Shown here: one piece after another, positions 17,160 to 26,120 of the stretch
How positions within the stretch are numbered: the first letter of the stretch is position 1
How the letters are laid out: every line of letters starts with the position of its first letter
NCBI GenBank assembly: GCA_018883345.1
Contig: VEQG01000002.1
Location: 1 to 64,000, forward strand
Direction: 5' to 3'
DNA from: Candidatus Nanopelagicaceae bacterium
Lineage (GTDB): Bacteria; Actinomycetota; Actinomycetes; Nanopelagicales; Nanopelagicaceae
Length of the DNA stretch: 64,000 nucleotides
Notes under the pieces: generated by a model
The model's input: only the letters and a program-made list of their open reading frames with translations
Database searches by the model: none
Told to the model about the DNA's origin: nothing
Position numbers and translations under genes: made by a program

Positions 17160-17207
17160 TCGATATATCTGGTTACATTACGGCTCGATATATCGAATCG
17201 ATATATC
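17160..17207. promoter_or_regulatory. Three TCGATATATC boxes upstream of padR-ino1 (probable PadR operators)
   Basis: Identical decamers TCGATATATC lie at 17160-17169, 17185-17194 and 17198-17207; the middle one extends to the perfect 12-bp palindrome TCGATATATCGA (17185-17196). The core GATATATC is itself palindromic. They sit 44-91 bp upstream of the padR start and between divergent genes. PadR regulators commonly repress their own operon through short AT-rich dyads. Binding by this PadR, and control of ino1 and possibly the uracil permease, is inference. Confidence 0.6.
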
Positions 17208-17250
17208 CCGGAACAGGTTAGTTCCGATAGAAATATAAGAGGCGAAGTAG

Positions 17251-17778
17251 ATGCGAAGTCGTGCTGAGACCCTGGAGTTCACCCTCCTTGGCCTACTTAG
17301 CCAATCGCCGCTTCATGGCTATGAGATTCGTAAGCGCCTAAGCGCGATCTACGGTCCATTTAGAGCGCTCTCATTCTCAGTGCTCTATCCGCAACTTCGT
17401 CGAATGTTAGAAGCAGGTTTAATTGCAGAGCGAGTAGATGAAAGTACTCGTCGCTCTCGCATCATTTATAACATCACCAAAGCTGGAGAGAAAAAGTTTG
17501 CCCAGCTGACTGATTTAGTAAATCCAGAATCATGGGAAGACGATGGCTTTGAAGCGCGCTTTGCCTTCTTTGGTGCAACATCATCAAATAGCCGAATAAG
17601 AATTCTTGAGGGGCGCCACCGTCGCCTCAAGGAGAAAGCCGAATTACTTCGCGGTGAATTGGAACGCGATGGAATGGGGCTAGATAAATATCTAGAGGAG
17701 TGGCGACGTCACTCTCTGGAATCAGCCGAGCGAGAGATTGCTTGGTTGGAAGAGTTGATTCGAACTGAGAGGAAATAA
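17251..17778 (+). CDS. PadR family transcriptional regulator
   Basis: This 175-residue protein has the PadR winged helix at its N-terminus ([24 protein letters not shown]...[14 protein letters not shown]), a wing with [14 protein letters not shown] and a C-terminal helical dimerisation domain (about 95-175, Vir_act_alpha_C type). The start has an AAGAGG ribosome site. It ends in TAATG, overlapping the first base of ino1, so regulator and enzyme are cotranscribed. In many actinobacteria a PadR regulator directly precedes myo-inositol-phosphate synthase, which suggests it controls inositol synthesis through the boxes upstream. Confidence 0.92.
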   Translation: MRSRAETLEFTLLGLLSQSPLHGYEIRKRLSAIYGPFRALSFSVLYPQLRRMLEAGLIAERVDESTRRSRIIYNITKAGEKKFAQLTDLVNPESWEDDGFEARFAFFGATSSNSRIRILEGRHRRLKEKAELLRGELERDGMGLDKYLEEWRRHSLESAEREIAWLEELIRTERK

Positions 17779-18875
17779 TGACAATCAATACCGCTTCTGG
17801 TGACATCCGCGTTGCCATCGTTGGCGTTGGTAACTGCGCTAATTCATTAGTGCAAGGCGTTGAATATTACAAAGATGCAAAGACTGATCAGGAAATTCCT
17901 GGATTGATGCATGCTGTTGTTGGTGGATACCACATCAATAACGTTAAGTTTGTTGCAGCATATGATGTCGATGCAAAGAAGGTCGGTCTAGATCTTTCTG
18001 ATGCAATCTGGGCATCAGAGAACAACACCATTAAATTTTGCAATGTGCCAAAGAGTGGCGTAATTGTCGAGCGTGGCAAGACTCTTGATGGTCTTGGTCG
18101 CTACTATCGCGAAACCATTGAAGAATCATCAGCACCAGAGATCGATATTGTGGCATCGCTTAAAGCCCACAAAATCGATGTACTAGTTTGCTATTTACCG
18201 GTTGGTTCAGAAGAAGCTGCTAAGTTCTATGCGCAGTGCGCAATCGATGCAGGTTGTGCATTCGTTAACGCACTTCCAGTATTTATCGCATCTGATCCAG
18301 TATGGGCAAAGAAGTTTGAAGACGCAGGCGTTCCAATCGTCGGCGATGACATTAAGTCACAGGTAGGCGCAACAATCACTCACCGCATCATGACCAAACT
18401 CTTCCAGGATCGTGGTGTTCACGTTGATCGCACTTACCAGTTAAATGTTGGTGGCAACATGGACTTTAAGAACATGCTAGAACGCGATCGCCTAGAATCG
18501 AAGAAGATTTCAAAGACCAACTCTGTAACTTCACAGCTCGATTACGACCTTGGTTACAAGAATGTTCACATTGGACCATCTGATTACATTCCTTGGTTGG
18601 ATGACCGCAAGTGGGCATATGTTCGCATGGAAGGTCGTGCCTTTGGCGATGTTCCGCTAAATCTTGAATACAAGCTTGAAGTTTGGGATTCACCAAACTC
18701 TGCAGGTGTAATCATTGATGCGCTACGTTGTGCGAAGCTTGGTTTAGATCGCAAGATTGGTGGGGCGTTGCTCTCTCCATCTTCATACTTCATGAAGACT
18801 CCACCAACTCAATACACTGATGAAGCAGCTAAAGATAAGACTGAAGCATTTATCAATGGCAAGTTGGAGCGCTAA
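17778..18875 (+). CDS. ino1: Myo-inositol-1-phosphate synthase
   Basis: This 365-residue enzyme of the short actinobacterial type converts glucose 6-phosphate to 1L-myo-inositol 1-phosphate using NAD as a transient cofactor. The Rossmann motif [20 protein letters not shown] is at the N-terminus. The catalytic region has [17 protein letters not shown], followed by [12 protein letters not shown] and [18 protein letters not shown]. The product feeds phosphatidylinositol and its mannosides (see pimB) and possibly mycothiol. It is cotranscribed with padR and ends before a strong terminator. Confidence 0.95.
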   Translation: MTINTASGDIRVAIVGVGNCANSLVQGVEYYKDAKTDQEIPGLMHAVVGGYHINNVKFVAAYDVDAKKVGLDLSDAIWASENNTIKFCNVPKSGVIVERGKTLDGLGRYYRETIEESSAPEIDIVASLKAHKIDVLVCYLPVGSEEAAKFYAQCAIDAGCAFVNALPVFIASDPVWAKKFEDAGVPIVGDDIKSQVGATITHRIMTKLFQDRGVHVDRTYQLNVGGNMDFKNMLERDRLESKKISKTNSVTSQLDYDLGYKNVHIGPSDYIPWLDDRKWAYVRMEGRAFGDVPLNLEYKLEVWDSPNSAGVIIDALRCAKLGLDRKIGGALLSPSSYFMKTPPTQYTDEAAKDKTEAFINGKLER

Positions 18876-18906
18876 TTAGCTGCAATTTGTAAAACTTAGA
18901 AAGAAC

Positions 18907-18934
18907 AAAAGCCCCGATTTTAATCGGGGCTTTT
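18907..18934. terminator. Bidirectional intrinsic terminator after ino1
   Basis: The stem AAAAGCCCCGATT / AATCGGGGCTTTT is perfect with a 2-base loop. It is A-rich on one side and T-rich on the other, so it can stop transcription from ino1 (plus) and from the convergent membrane-protein gene (minus). Confidence 0.9.
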
Positions 18935-18961
18935 GCCTTATCCCTCACGGAGAGTTGAGGG

Positions 18962-19558
18962 CTAAATCGTCGCGCTTTCATCAGTGCGACGAAGGTGTAG
19001 ATAGCCTGCAACTGTTAGTAGCAATAGCAAAATGCCACCAATCAATGCAACTCCCGCTGAAAGTTTTGCAATCTGACCGAACTGCCAGAATGCATATGAG
19101 AATCCAAGTAAGCCATTTAAAGTATTGCCCATAAACAAAGACATACGTTGTCCTTCGAGTTTTGCAACCTCTGCTGCCAAAGCGGCATCATTTGGATTTG
19201 CGCGAAGCTGTGCGCTCTTTGCCATATATTCACCAGAGACTTCTTCGTAAACTTTTCCGCCAGCGATACCTTTCATATGAACTGAGATGTAATGATCTGC
19301 ATAGGTCTTTGCCATATCTCCGTTAGACATTAGTTGACCTGCATACTTAAGCATTGCTTTCTGGTCTTCATCAGGAAGCGCCATTAAGGATCCACTATCA
19401 GCTTCTGGAAAGTAAACTTTTTGAACTACTAGCGCATCAGAAACGTTCTTGTCAGCGAAGTTATATCCGAAGTTAAGCAATCCTGCGACTATAAATAGAA
19501 AAACAGTTAAACCCGCACCCATAATGGTGACTATCTTGTCGAATGTTCGACGTTTCAT
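18962..19558 (-). CDS. Conserved actinobacterial two-TM protein of unknown function
   Basis: This 198-residue protein has an N-terminal membrane helix (about 9-31, IVTIMGAGLTVFLFIVAG) and a second near the C-terminus (about 167-187, VALIGGILLLLLTVAGYL). The roughly 130-residue segment between them is probably extracytoplasmic. I recognise the pattern (GYNFA, YA..YI.VH.KGIAGGK.Y, AYAFWQ.GQIA) as a widespread uncharacterised actinobacterial family. It has a clear ribosome site (AGGAGAG) that can be paired into a hairpin. It lies downstream of the LuxR-type gene on the same strand and may be expressed with it. Confidence 0.72.
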   Translation of the reverse strand: MKRRTFDKIVTIMGAGLTVFLFIVAGLLNFGYNFADKNVSDALVVQKVYFPEADSGSLMALPDEDQKAMLKYAGQLMSNGDMAKTYADHYISVHMKGIAGGKVYEEVSGEYMAKSAQLRANPNDAALAAEVAKLEGQRMSLFMGNTLNGLLGFSYAFWQFGQIAKLSAGVALIGGILLLLLTVAGYLHLRRTDESATI

Positions 19559-19564
19559 GATTCT

Positions 19565-19648
19565 CTCCTAAATCAGTAAATACTTCATTTTCATTCTTGT
19601 TCACTTCTTTGAGAACAGTTGAAGTATTTACCTAAAGAGAGGTAGGAG
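19565..19648 (-). promoter_or_regulatory. Long hairpin that can sequester the ribosome binding site of the two-TM protein gene
   Basis: Perfect 12-bp arms GTAAATACTTCA (19576-19587) and TGAAGTATTTAC (19620-19631) are separated by 32 bases. Outside them, TAGGAG of the Shine-Dalgarno (19565-19570) is complementary to CTCCTA on the minus strand at 19643-19648. A folded leader would therefore hide the ribosome site. It could also be a DNA operator or an attenuator between the LuxR-type gene and its downstream neighbour. Confidence 0.5.
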
Positions 19649-19714
19649 GTACGAAAATAGCGAGTGCTAACCCCGTTGTGATTGTGATTTAAAGATCAGT
19701 GATAGTGCTGGCAC

Positions 19715-20032
19715 TTATAAATGGCGATTACAAATTGATTGGCCATCTGGACCAACTTCAAAATGTTCGCATGGTAAATGCAACTTCTCCCATGCTTTAT
19801 CGCCGTAATGTGTGCGATATGCGAGAGCAAGTAGAACTCTCACATTTGTGTCTCCATCTGATTTAATACCAAATGCTTTGGCGGAACGACTTACCGTGTT
19901 CTCGACTACCTTTTCGGTATGTGCCGTCTCGCGCGCAATCGCCGCGTTGGACTTGCCTTCGCAGAGTAATTCAAGAACTAGACGCTCAAAAGGAGTCAGG
20001 TCTCTCATCTGGATGGTGATATCCGTAGCCAT
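19715..20032 (-). CDS. Single-domain LuxR-type HTH regulator with CxH...CxxH tail
   Basis: This 105-residue protein consists of a LuxR/GerE-type HTH (LTPFERLVLELLCEGKSNAAIARETAHTE...) without a receiver domain, plus a C-terminal tail. The tail contains LPCEHFEV and SICNRHL, giving a C-x-H-x10-C-x2-H arrangement that could bind a metal or respond to redox. The HTH begins about residue 11. It has a GGAGAG ribosome site. Downstream on the same strand is the two-TM protein. Targets and signal are unknown. Confidence 0.8.
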   Translation of the reverse strand: MATDITIQMRDLTPFERLVLELLCEGKSNAAIARETAHTEKVVENTVSRSAKAFGIKSDGDTNVRVLLALAYRTHYGDKAWEKLHLPCEHFEVGPDGQSICNRHL

Positions 20033-20086
20033 TTTTCGCTCTCCGTACGATTGATTACCCTCCTATCTTCTCACTATTTCCACCTT

Positions 20087-20099
20087 TAAGATGTAACTC
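20087..20099 (+). promoter_or_regulatory. -10 box of a leaderless promoter (crotonase gene)
   Basis: TAAGAT (20087-20092) lies 7 bases before the GTG start at 20100; no Shine-Dalgarno is visible. The assignment supports GTG as the true start. Confidence 0.5.
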
Positions 20100-20855
20100 G
20101 TGGCCGAAATTTTGACGATGTTGGAGAACCAGGTGCTTAGCATCTCGTTCAACCGAGCAGAGAAAATGAATGCGCTGACTCGAGGCATGTATGGCGAATT
20201 AGCTAAAGAACTGAATTCGGCAGATAAAGAATTTGGGATTCGTGCGGTGATTATCACTTCTGAAGGAGATCACTTCACCGGCGGAAATGACATTACAGAT
20301 TTTCTAGAACATCCACCAACTGCCGAAGACTCAACGGTTGCGGCATTTTTAGCTGCGATACACAATTTTTCTAAACCACTCTTGATTGTTGTTAAAGGCA
20401 ATGCAGTTGGCGTAGGAACGACCATGCTGCTGCATGCGGACATCGTGGTTGCATCACAGAACGCTAAGTTTTCGCTCCCATTTACCTCACTAGGTTTAGT
20501 CCCAGAAGCTGGCTCTTCATTCTTGCTGCCACGGATGATTGGTCATCACAGAGCGGCAGAGTTATTTATGACTGGAGAAAGTTTCGATGCAGATTTCGCT
20601 CAAGAGATTGGCATAGTTAATTACGTTGTACCTGGCCCAAATGATGCTTACGAAAAAGCACGTGAGATTGCGCTCAAGATCGCTAAACAACCGCCTCAAG
20701 CAATCATCAACACCAAAGCTTTGATGAAAGCAAATGTTCATGATGCGGTATCAGCTGTCATGAAAGCTGAATTTGAAATTTTTGCGTTAGCACTTCAATC
20801 AGATGAAGCACGAAATGCCTTTATGCAATTCCTAAGTCGAAAGCGAGAGAAGTAA
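20100..20855 (+). CDS. Enoyl-CoA hydratase/isomerase (crotonase) family protein
   Basis: This 251-residue single-domain crotonase begins with GTG. It has a CoA-binding first half (VLSISFNRAEKMNALTRGMYGEL), the oxyanion-hole segment HFTGGNDITDFL and the helix VKGNAVGVGTTMLLHADIVVAS, then PFTSLGLVPEAGSSFLLPRMIG with a catalytic-type Glu. Members hydrate, isomerise or hydrolyse acyl-CoA thioesters. It is joined directly to the SDR gene (stop and start adjacent). Together they look like a small acyl-CoA or fatty-acid modifying pair; the exact substrate is unknown. Confidence 0.88.
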   Translation: MAEILTMLENQVLSISFNRAEKMNALTRGMYGELAKELNSADKEFGIRAVIITSEGDHFTGGNDITDFLEHPPTAEDSTVAAFLAAIHNFSKPLLIVVKGNAVGVGTTMLLHADIVVASQNAKFSLPFTSLGLVPEAGSSFLLPRMIGHHRAAELFMTGESFDADFAQEIGIVNYVVPGPNDAYEKAREIALKIAKQPPQAIINTKALMKANVHDAVSAVMKAEFEIFALALQSDEARNAFMQFLSRKREK

Positions 20856-21674
20856 ATGTCACTAGCAGGAAAGCGCGTCTTCATAACCGGAGGTTCTCGC
20901 GGAATTGGACTTGAGATTGCAAAGCGAATTGCAAGAGATGGCGCCAAAATTGCCATTGCCGCAAAAACTGCCGAACCCAATCCAAAGTTACCAGGCACCA
21001 TTTTTACAGCCGCAAAGGAGATAGAGGCAGCTGGCGGAGAGGCGCTTCCGTTGGTTACTGATATTCGTGATGAAGAGGCGATTGCCGCGGCAGTTAATGA
21101 AGCAGCTGCGAAGTTTGGTGGATTGGATATCCTGATTAACAATGCTTCCGCAATTAACTTAACTAAGACCGAAGCAACCCCCCCAAAACGATTTGATTTG
21201 ATGTTTGATGTAAATGTGCGAGGCACGTTCTTGGCTTCGCAGGCCGCAATTCCGCATCTACGAAATGGATCAAATCCACACATCCTCACGCTTTCGCCGC
21301 CACTCTCAATGAAAGAAAAATGGTTCAAGAATCACGTGGCATACACCATGTCCAAATACGGAATGAGTATGTGCGTATTAGGTATGAGTGGCGAATTTAA
21401 GAGAGAGGGCATTGCAGTTAATGCACTTTGGCCGGCCACCGCAATTGATACTGCGGCACTGGCAATGATTCCCGGAATTGATATCAATTTCTGCCGTAAA
21501 CCTGAAATCATGGCAGATGCTGCATATGCAATCTTATGCAGAGATGCAAAGACGACTACCGGTAATTTCTTTGTTGATGAAGAAGTGCTTCGTGAAGAAG
21601 GTGTGAGCGATTTTGATCATTACTCCGTTGTACCTGGCACCAAAGATTTATTGAAGGATTTCTTTTTAGATTAG
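20856..21674 (+). CDS. SDR family oxidoreductase (HSDL2/citronellol dehydrogenase-like)
   Basis: This 272-residue short-chain dehydrogenase has the cofactor motif VFITGGSRGIGLEIAKRIA, NNAS at about 92 and a catalytic YTMSKYG (Tyr-x3-Lys). The position usually occupied by the catalytic serine lies in LTLSPPLS. The insertion AAKTAEPNPKLPGTIFTAAKEIEAAGG after the first strand is characteristic of the HSDL2-like subgroup. This suggests action on fatty or terpenoid alcohols or acyl-CoAs. It follows the crotonase gene with no gap. Confidence 0.87.
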   Translation: MSLAGKRVFITGGSRGIGLEIAKRIARDGAKIAIAAKTAEPNPKLPGTIFTAAKEIEAAGGEALPLVTDIRDEEAIAAAVNEAAAKFGGLDILINNASAINLTKTEATPPKRFDLMFDVNVRGTFLASQAAIPHLRNGSNPHILTLSPPLSMKEKWFKNHVAYTMSKYGMSMCVLGMSGEFKREGIAVNALWPATAIDTAALAMIPGIDINFCRKPEIMADAAYAILCRDAKTTTGNFFVDEEVLREEGVSDFDHYSVVPGTKDLLKDFFLD

Positions 21675-21683
21675 AATAGGTCA
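21672..21683 (+). promoter_or_regulatory. -10 box of a leaderless promoter (cytosine permease)
   Basis: TAGAAT (21672-21677) is exactly 6 bases before the ATG at 21684 and overlaps the SDR stop codon. Confidence 0.45.
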
Positions 21684-23090
21684 ATGCCTAATCCAAGCTT
21701 TGAATTAGAACTAAATAGCATCCACCAAATTAAGGACTCCGAACGACGCGGTAAAGCTTCGGATCTTTTCTGGCCATGGTGCGGAGCGAATGTTTCAGTT
21801 CTAGCGATTTCCTATGGCGCATTCTTTTTGGGTTTCGGAATTAATTTTTGGCAAGCAACTCTGGCCGCAATTATCGGAACCGTACTTTCATTTCTTTTGG
21901 TCGGATTTAGTTCGTTAGCAGGCAAGAAAAATAGCGTGCCAACTATGATTCTTAGTCGCGCCACCTTTGGCGTGAAAGGCAATTTGGTTCCGGGATTTCT
22001 TTCATATTTGGTTTTTGTGGGCTGGGAGACCGTGCTGGTATCAACAGCTACTTTGGCTACTGGAACCGTGTTTGAACGCATCGGGTCATTAGATCGTAAT
22101 TCAGCGATGTCTCTTGGATTCCTGGTTGCAGTGACTTTAACAATTGCAGGTGGCGTGCTTGGCCATAAAGTTATTATGCAGATGCAGAAATGGATCTCGC
22201 TAATTACCTTAATCGCAACAGCGCTCTACATGGTTTTAACATTAGATAAAATAAATTGGGATTTAATTAGTGCTACTGACGGCGGTTCTGTGGCTGGATT
22301 TGTCGGTGCAGTAATCTTTGCAATTACAGGAATTGGCTTGGGTTGGGTAAATGGCGCAGCCGATTACTCACGATACTTGCCAAGAAGTGTGAAAAGCGCT
22401 TCGGTGGTTGGCTGGACTATTTTTGGCGCATCATTAGCACCGATAGTGATGGTCACATACGGTGCCGCTCTAGCCGGAAGCTCACAATCACTCTATGAGA
22501 GCGTGGCCATGGATCCAGTCGGTGCAATCACCAATATCTTGCCGACTTGGTTTTTGATTTTCTTCGCGCTAATTGCAATTCTCGGTTTAATCGGTGGAGC
22601 AATTTTAGATTTATATTCATCGGGTCTAACTTTGGTGGCAATCGGAGCGCCAATTAAGCGCCATATGGCTGCTTGGTTGGATGCAGTAATTATGTTGATT
22701 GGCACAATCTATGTTGTCTGGTTTAGCGATAATTTCCTGCTACCTTTCCAAGGATTTCTGATCACAATCGGAGTACCTCTTGCGGCATGGTCAGCAATTT
22801 TCGTTTGTGATGTGCTATTTGGAAGAGAAGTATCGGAAGATGATTTGTTTAATCCATTTGGCAAATACCGTGGAACAAATTGGAAGTCACTCGGCGTGAT
22901 GGCGTTAGCGACTTTTATTGGGTATGGATTTGTAACCAATACTTTTGCTTCTTGGCTAAATTGGCAGGGTTATTTCATGGATTTAATTGGTGGCAAAGAT
23001 GGGCAATGGGGCTATTCCAATGTCGGAGTCATATTTGCATTAATTATCGGCTTCATCGGAAGATTGGCGCTAAGATCGCGTAATGCTTAA
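21684..23090 (+). CDS. NCS1 family purine/cytosine permease
   Basis: This 468-residue protein has about 12 membrane segments of the nucleobase:cation symporter-1 family (CodB/FCY2-like). Typical parts are WCGANVSVLAISYGAFFLG in the first helix, SRATFGVKGNLVPGFLSYLVFVGWETV and WVNGAADYSRYLPRS. It probably imports cytosine, purines or allantoin-like compounds; the ligand is not fixed by the sequence. It is followed closely by an MFS gene (8-base overlap). With the uracil permease it gives this region two nucleobase importers. Confidence 0.86.
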   Translation: MPNPSFELELNSIHQIKDSERRGKASDLFWPWCGANVSVLAISYGAFFLGFGINFWQATLAAIIGTVLSFLLVGFSSLAGKKNSVPTMILSRATFGVKGNLVPGFLSYLVFVGWETVLVSTATLATGTVFERIGSLDRNSAMSLGFLVAVTLTIAGGVLGHKVIMQMQKWISLITLIATALYMVLTLDKINWDLISATDGGSVAGFVGAVIFAITGIGLGWVNGAADYSRYLPRSVKSASVVGWTIFGASLAPIVMVTYGAALAGSSQSLYESVAMDPVGAITNILPTWFLIFFALIAILGLIGGAILDLYSSGLTLVAIGAPIKRHMAAWLDAVIMLIGTIYVVWFSDNFLLPFQGFLITIGVPLAAWSAIFVCDVLFGREVSEDDLFNPFGKYRGTNWKSLGVMALATFIGYGFVTNTFASWLNWQGYFMDLIGGKDGQWGYSNVGVIFALIIGFIGRLALRSRNA

Positions 23091-24279
23091 ATCAATCGTT
23101 GGAAACATTGTTTCACCAGATCCAACGGTTCGAAAATTAACTTTTGCTAATTTCATCAATACTTTCGGAAATGGAATGTTCCATACCGTAGGAATTATTT
23201 ACTTCTCATTCACAGTAGGTCTTGGCGCTCATGCGGTTGCTTTTGCATTCACTATCGGTGCAGCGGTCTCACTCGCAGTTTCAGTTCCGGCTGGACATTT
23301 AGCCGATCGCTATTCACCAAAGATGATTGGTATCGCAAGTTTCCTATTACAAGGTGTAATTCTCGGGGCTCAAATTTTTACCAAGACTTGGAATGTATTC
23401 GTCGTATTGCTCTGCTTGGAATACTTCGTAGAACGTTTTGGTCAGAATGCTCGCATGTCCTACATCGCACAGATTGGGGAGGGGCAGAAGCGCGTAGAAG
23501 CGCGCGCCTATATGCGTGCAGTTACCAATCTAGGAATTGGCGCAGGTACATTGATAGCAGGTATAGCACTGGCAATAAATACCGCGACGGCATACAAAAC
23601 CATGATTGCACTTGATGCGCTCACCTTTATTTTTGCGGCCGCTGCCTATTCACGAGTGCCAAATATTCCACCAACTTTACAAGCACATGAGAAATTTGAT
23701 TGGACGGTTTTAAGAGACCACAGATATATCGTGGCAACTGCGTTAAATGGCGGCCTAACCCTTCATTTCTTAATTCAAAACATTGCGATACCAGTCTGGG
23801 TGGTGCAAGAGACAAATGCGCCAAGGTGGATGATCTCAGGAATTATGTTGATGAACACCATTGCAATCGTGCTCTTTCAAGTCCGAACCAGTAAGAAGTC
23901 AACTGATATTCAAATTGCAGTTAAACAATTTCAAAGAGCATCATTGTATGTGGCTATCGCGTGTTTGATTTATGCGACCTTTACCGGGGTAAATGCATGG
24001 TTAGCATCTGCAATTTTATTAATTGCGATGGGCGTTCATATCGCCGGAGAGCTAGTGGGATCTAATGCCTCGTGGATGATTGCAATGGATTTAGCAGATG
24101 AACGTCGCCAAGGCGTTTATCAAGGAATTTGGTCGATGGGATTCGGCTTAACTGACATGATTGGTCCGTCCATTTTGGTGGCGTTAGTAATCGGAATGGG
24201 CCAAATTGGTTGGGTAATTCTCGCGGCTTGGTTTATTTTGGTCGGACAGATGATGCGTTTTCACCTTAGGAAGATTTAA
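23083..24279 (+). CDS. Major facilitator superfamily transporter
   Basis: This 398-residue protein has about 12 hydrophobic helices. The loop 2-3 MFS motif is present as AGHLADRYSPKMIG, and the second half has DERRQGVYQGIWSMGFGLTD, as in multidrug-type efflux proteins. It overlaps the end of the cytosine permease by 8 bases and the convergent MFS gene by 14 bases. The substrate is unknown. Confidence 0.85.
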   Translation: MLKSIVGNIVSPDPTVRKLTFANFINTFGNGMFHTVGIIYFSFTVGLGAHAVAFAFTIGAAVSLAVSVPAGHLADRYSPKMIGIASFLLQGVILGAQIFTKTWNVFVVLLCLEYFVERFGQNARMSYIAQIGEGQKRVEARAYMRAVTNLGIGAGTLIAGIALAINTATAYKTMIALDALTFIFAAAAYSRVPNIPPTLQAHEKFDWTVLRDHRYIVATALNGGLTLHFLIQNIAIPVWVVQETNAPRWMISGIMLMNTIAIVLFQVRTSKKSTDIQIAVKQFQRASLYVAIACLIYATFTGVNAWLASAILLIAMGVHIAGELVGSNASWMIAMDLADERRQGVYQGIWSMGFGLTDMIGPSILVALVIGMGQIGWVILAAWFILVGQMMRFHLRKI

Positions 24280-25420
24280 TAAATCGCGAACCTATCGCCA
24301 TAAATATCGCTAATGCGGCAGGTATTAACATCGCCCAGCGCAACGTGATGACCTCTGCAATATAACCAATGGTGGGTGGTGCGCCGAGGAATCCAAAATA
24401 AGAAATTCCAGAAACTATTGCCACGCCTTCTGCTGGTGCGATTTTTCCGGCAAAACGTTCTCTAGCTATGGTCGCACCTGCGCTAAACACCGCAGGAATC
24501 ACAACCGACATACCCAATCCAATTGCAAACCATGCGAATATCTGACTATAAATATTGCCAATTAAAATTCCAGCAGTTAATCCGATTCCGGTAGTTAATC
24601 CGGCACGGAAGAGAATTTTGAAGGTACCAAAACGCTCCATAATGTAATCACCAGCAAAACGACCGCCGACCATTCCAATATTGAAAACAATGTAGGGAAG
24701 CGTTGCTAGAAAAGGCGAAGCGTTAAAGGTATCTCGCGCCAAAATTCCGCCCCAATCTCCAGCAGCGCCTTCGTTAATTGCTGCGGCCATACCAAGCAGG
24801 CCAATAAAGAAGAAGATTGCGGGCTTCTTTAGAGTTTTCTCTTTTTTAACCTCATCGCTCTTATGAATATCAATCTCTGCGGGCAGCCATAAATTTCGAA
24901 CTGCAAGAGCCATCAAAATGAAAAGCAGAGCGAGCAGAAAGCATTGATTCTGAATTGAAATATTTATTTGGGCAAATAAGCCGCCAACTAAGCCACCCGA
25001 AAGTGCGCCTACGCTAAATAGCGCATGGAAATTGCTCATTAATTTACTTTTTGTTTCGTGCTCAAGAGTCGCAGCATGGGAGTTCATAGCTACATCTTGA
25101 ATAGTTAAGAAGACGCCAAATACAAAAAATGAGATAGCAAGCGGGAACGTGGTATTTGAAAAAGCTATTGGAATGAGCGCAAGTGCAGTAGCGATTGATC
25201 CGAAAACTGCAATTGGCTTTGAACCTTTACGTGCAATTACTTTGCCAATAAAGGAGAGCGCGAATAAAACTCCAAATGAAATGCAGAACAACATTCTTCC
25301 GATTTCGCCCGTTGAAGCATCCAACTGGATCTTAAAGTCGGGAAGTCGCGCTACTAAGGCGCCAACAGAGAACCCGTTTGCGATAAATGCGGTACGTACC
25401 GCCAACTTTGCACTCTGCAC
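24266..25420 (-). CDS. Major facilitator superfamily transporter (sugar-MFS/YbjJ-like)
   Basis: This 384-residue protein has 12 predicted helices and begins with GTG. The N-terminal TAFIANGFSVGALVARLPDFKIQL and the conserved FAINISIQ-like region plus AAINEGAAGDWGGILARD recall YbjJ-type MFS proteins; the NEGA-DW motif is typical of that group. It follows alkD on the same strand with a 9-base gap and is probably cotranscribed. Substrate unknown. Confidence 0.84.
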   Translation of the reverse strand: MQSAKLAVRTAFIANGFSVGALVARLPDFKIQLDASTGEIGRMLFCISFGVLFALSFIGKVIARKGSKPIAVFGSIATALALIPIAFSNTTFPLAISFFVFGVFLTIQDVAMNSHAATLEHETKSKLMSNFHALFSVGALSGGLVGGLFAQINISIQNQCFLLALLFILMALAVRNLWLPAEIDIHKSDEVKKEKTLKKPAIFFFIGLLGMAAAINEGAAGDWGGILARDTFNASPFLATLPYIVFNIGMVGGRFAGDYIMERFGTFKILFRAGLTTGIGLTAGILIGNIYSQIFAWFAIGLGMSVVIPAVFSAGATIARERFAGKIAPAEGVAIVSGISYFGFLGAPPTIGYIAEVITLRWAMLIPAALAIFMAIGSRFIKSS

Positions 25421-25429
25421 CTGGTTAGC

Positions 25430-26104
25430 CTACAAGTAACGTTTGGCTTCTTTAACCGCTACCGCACTCAGATTTGGGTTTTCACTTAAGAATTGCTTAA
25501 CAGATGTTTTATCAAATCTGGAGATATCTCTTAAGGCCCAACCAATTGCTTTTACAATGAAAAATTCATCAGATTCGGCATGGTTTTGGCATAGTTTAAG
25601 AACGTAGCTAACTTCAGTAAGTCTCTTTCGCCCACGTTGATGTTGTATAGACGATCGGATTAGCCAAATATTAGAACTCTTATTCCATTCATTAATTAAG
25701 GTTCTGTTTGGAAATTTAATCGTTAGGGGCGCTAGCATCGCAGTGCCGAGACCATCCACAGTATCCCACCAGGGCTTCGACGTGATTAATTTTTCGCCAT
25801 ATTTATCGAGGAATTTAGAATCTGCAGATTCAAGAAAATACTCAATTAAGTCGTACGCTGCGTAGTGAAATTCCCGCTCTTTTTGTTTCATTAAAGCTAG
25901 AGCGGATAGCCCAAGTTCATCACTAGTTGGCTCAGGTATAGATGCAAATATTTTCTTGAGAATTTTGCGACGCGTCGGGGCGTCAATGCCGATGAATGGG
26001 GCAATGCCTTTCATGTAATTGAATGCCCCGATGCTGCGATTGCGATTTTGATGCTTAGGAAATTCATGCTTAATCGCCGTGATTACTCTTTTTTGAAAAC
26101 TCAT
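25430..26104 (-). CDS. DNA alkylation repair protein (AlkD family)
   Basis: This 224-residue all-helical HEAT-like-repeat DNA glycosylase removes bulky or charged alkylated purines without base flipping. Recognisable parts are YMKGIAPFIGIDAPTRR, the YDLIEYF helix, KPWWDTVDGLGTAMLAPL (the W-W-D-x-V-D motif with the active-site Asp) and FFIVKAIGWALRDISRFDK, with the KAIGWALR motif. The ATG has TATATT 7 bases upstream, immediately after the glnA terminator, so it has its own leaderless promoter. Confidence 0.92.
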   Translation of the reverse strand: MSFQKRVITAIKHEFPKHQNRNRSIGAFNYMKGIAPFIGIDAPTRRKILKKIFASIPEPTSDELGLSALALMKQKEREFHYAAYDLIEYFLESADSKFLDKYGEKLITSKPWWDTVDGLGTAMLAPLTIKFPNRTLINEWNKSSNIWLIRSSIQHQRGRKRLTEVSYVLKLCQNHAESDEFFIVKAIGWALRDISRFDKTSVKQFLSENPNLSAVAVKEAKRYL

Positions 26105-26111
26105 TACTTTT

Positions 26112-26117
26112 AATATA
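26112..26117 (-). promoter_or_regulatory. -10 box of a leaderless promoter (alkD)
   Basis: TATATT on the minus strand is 7 bases before the alkD ATG (26104) and directly downstream of the glnA terminator T-run. Confidence 0.5.
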
Positions 26118-26120
26118 AAT

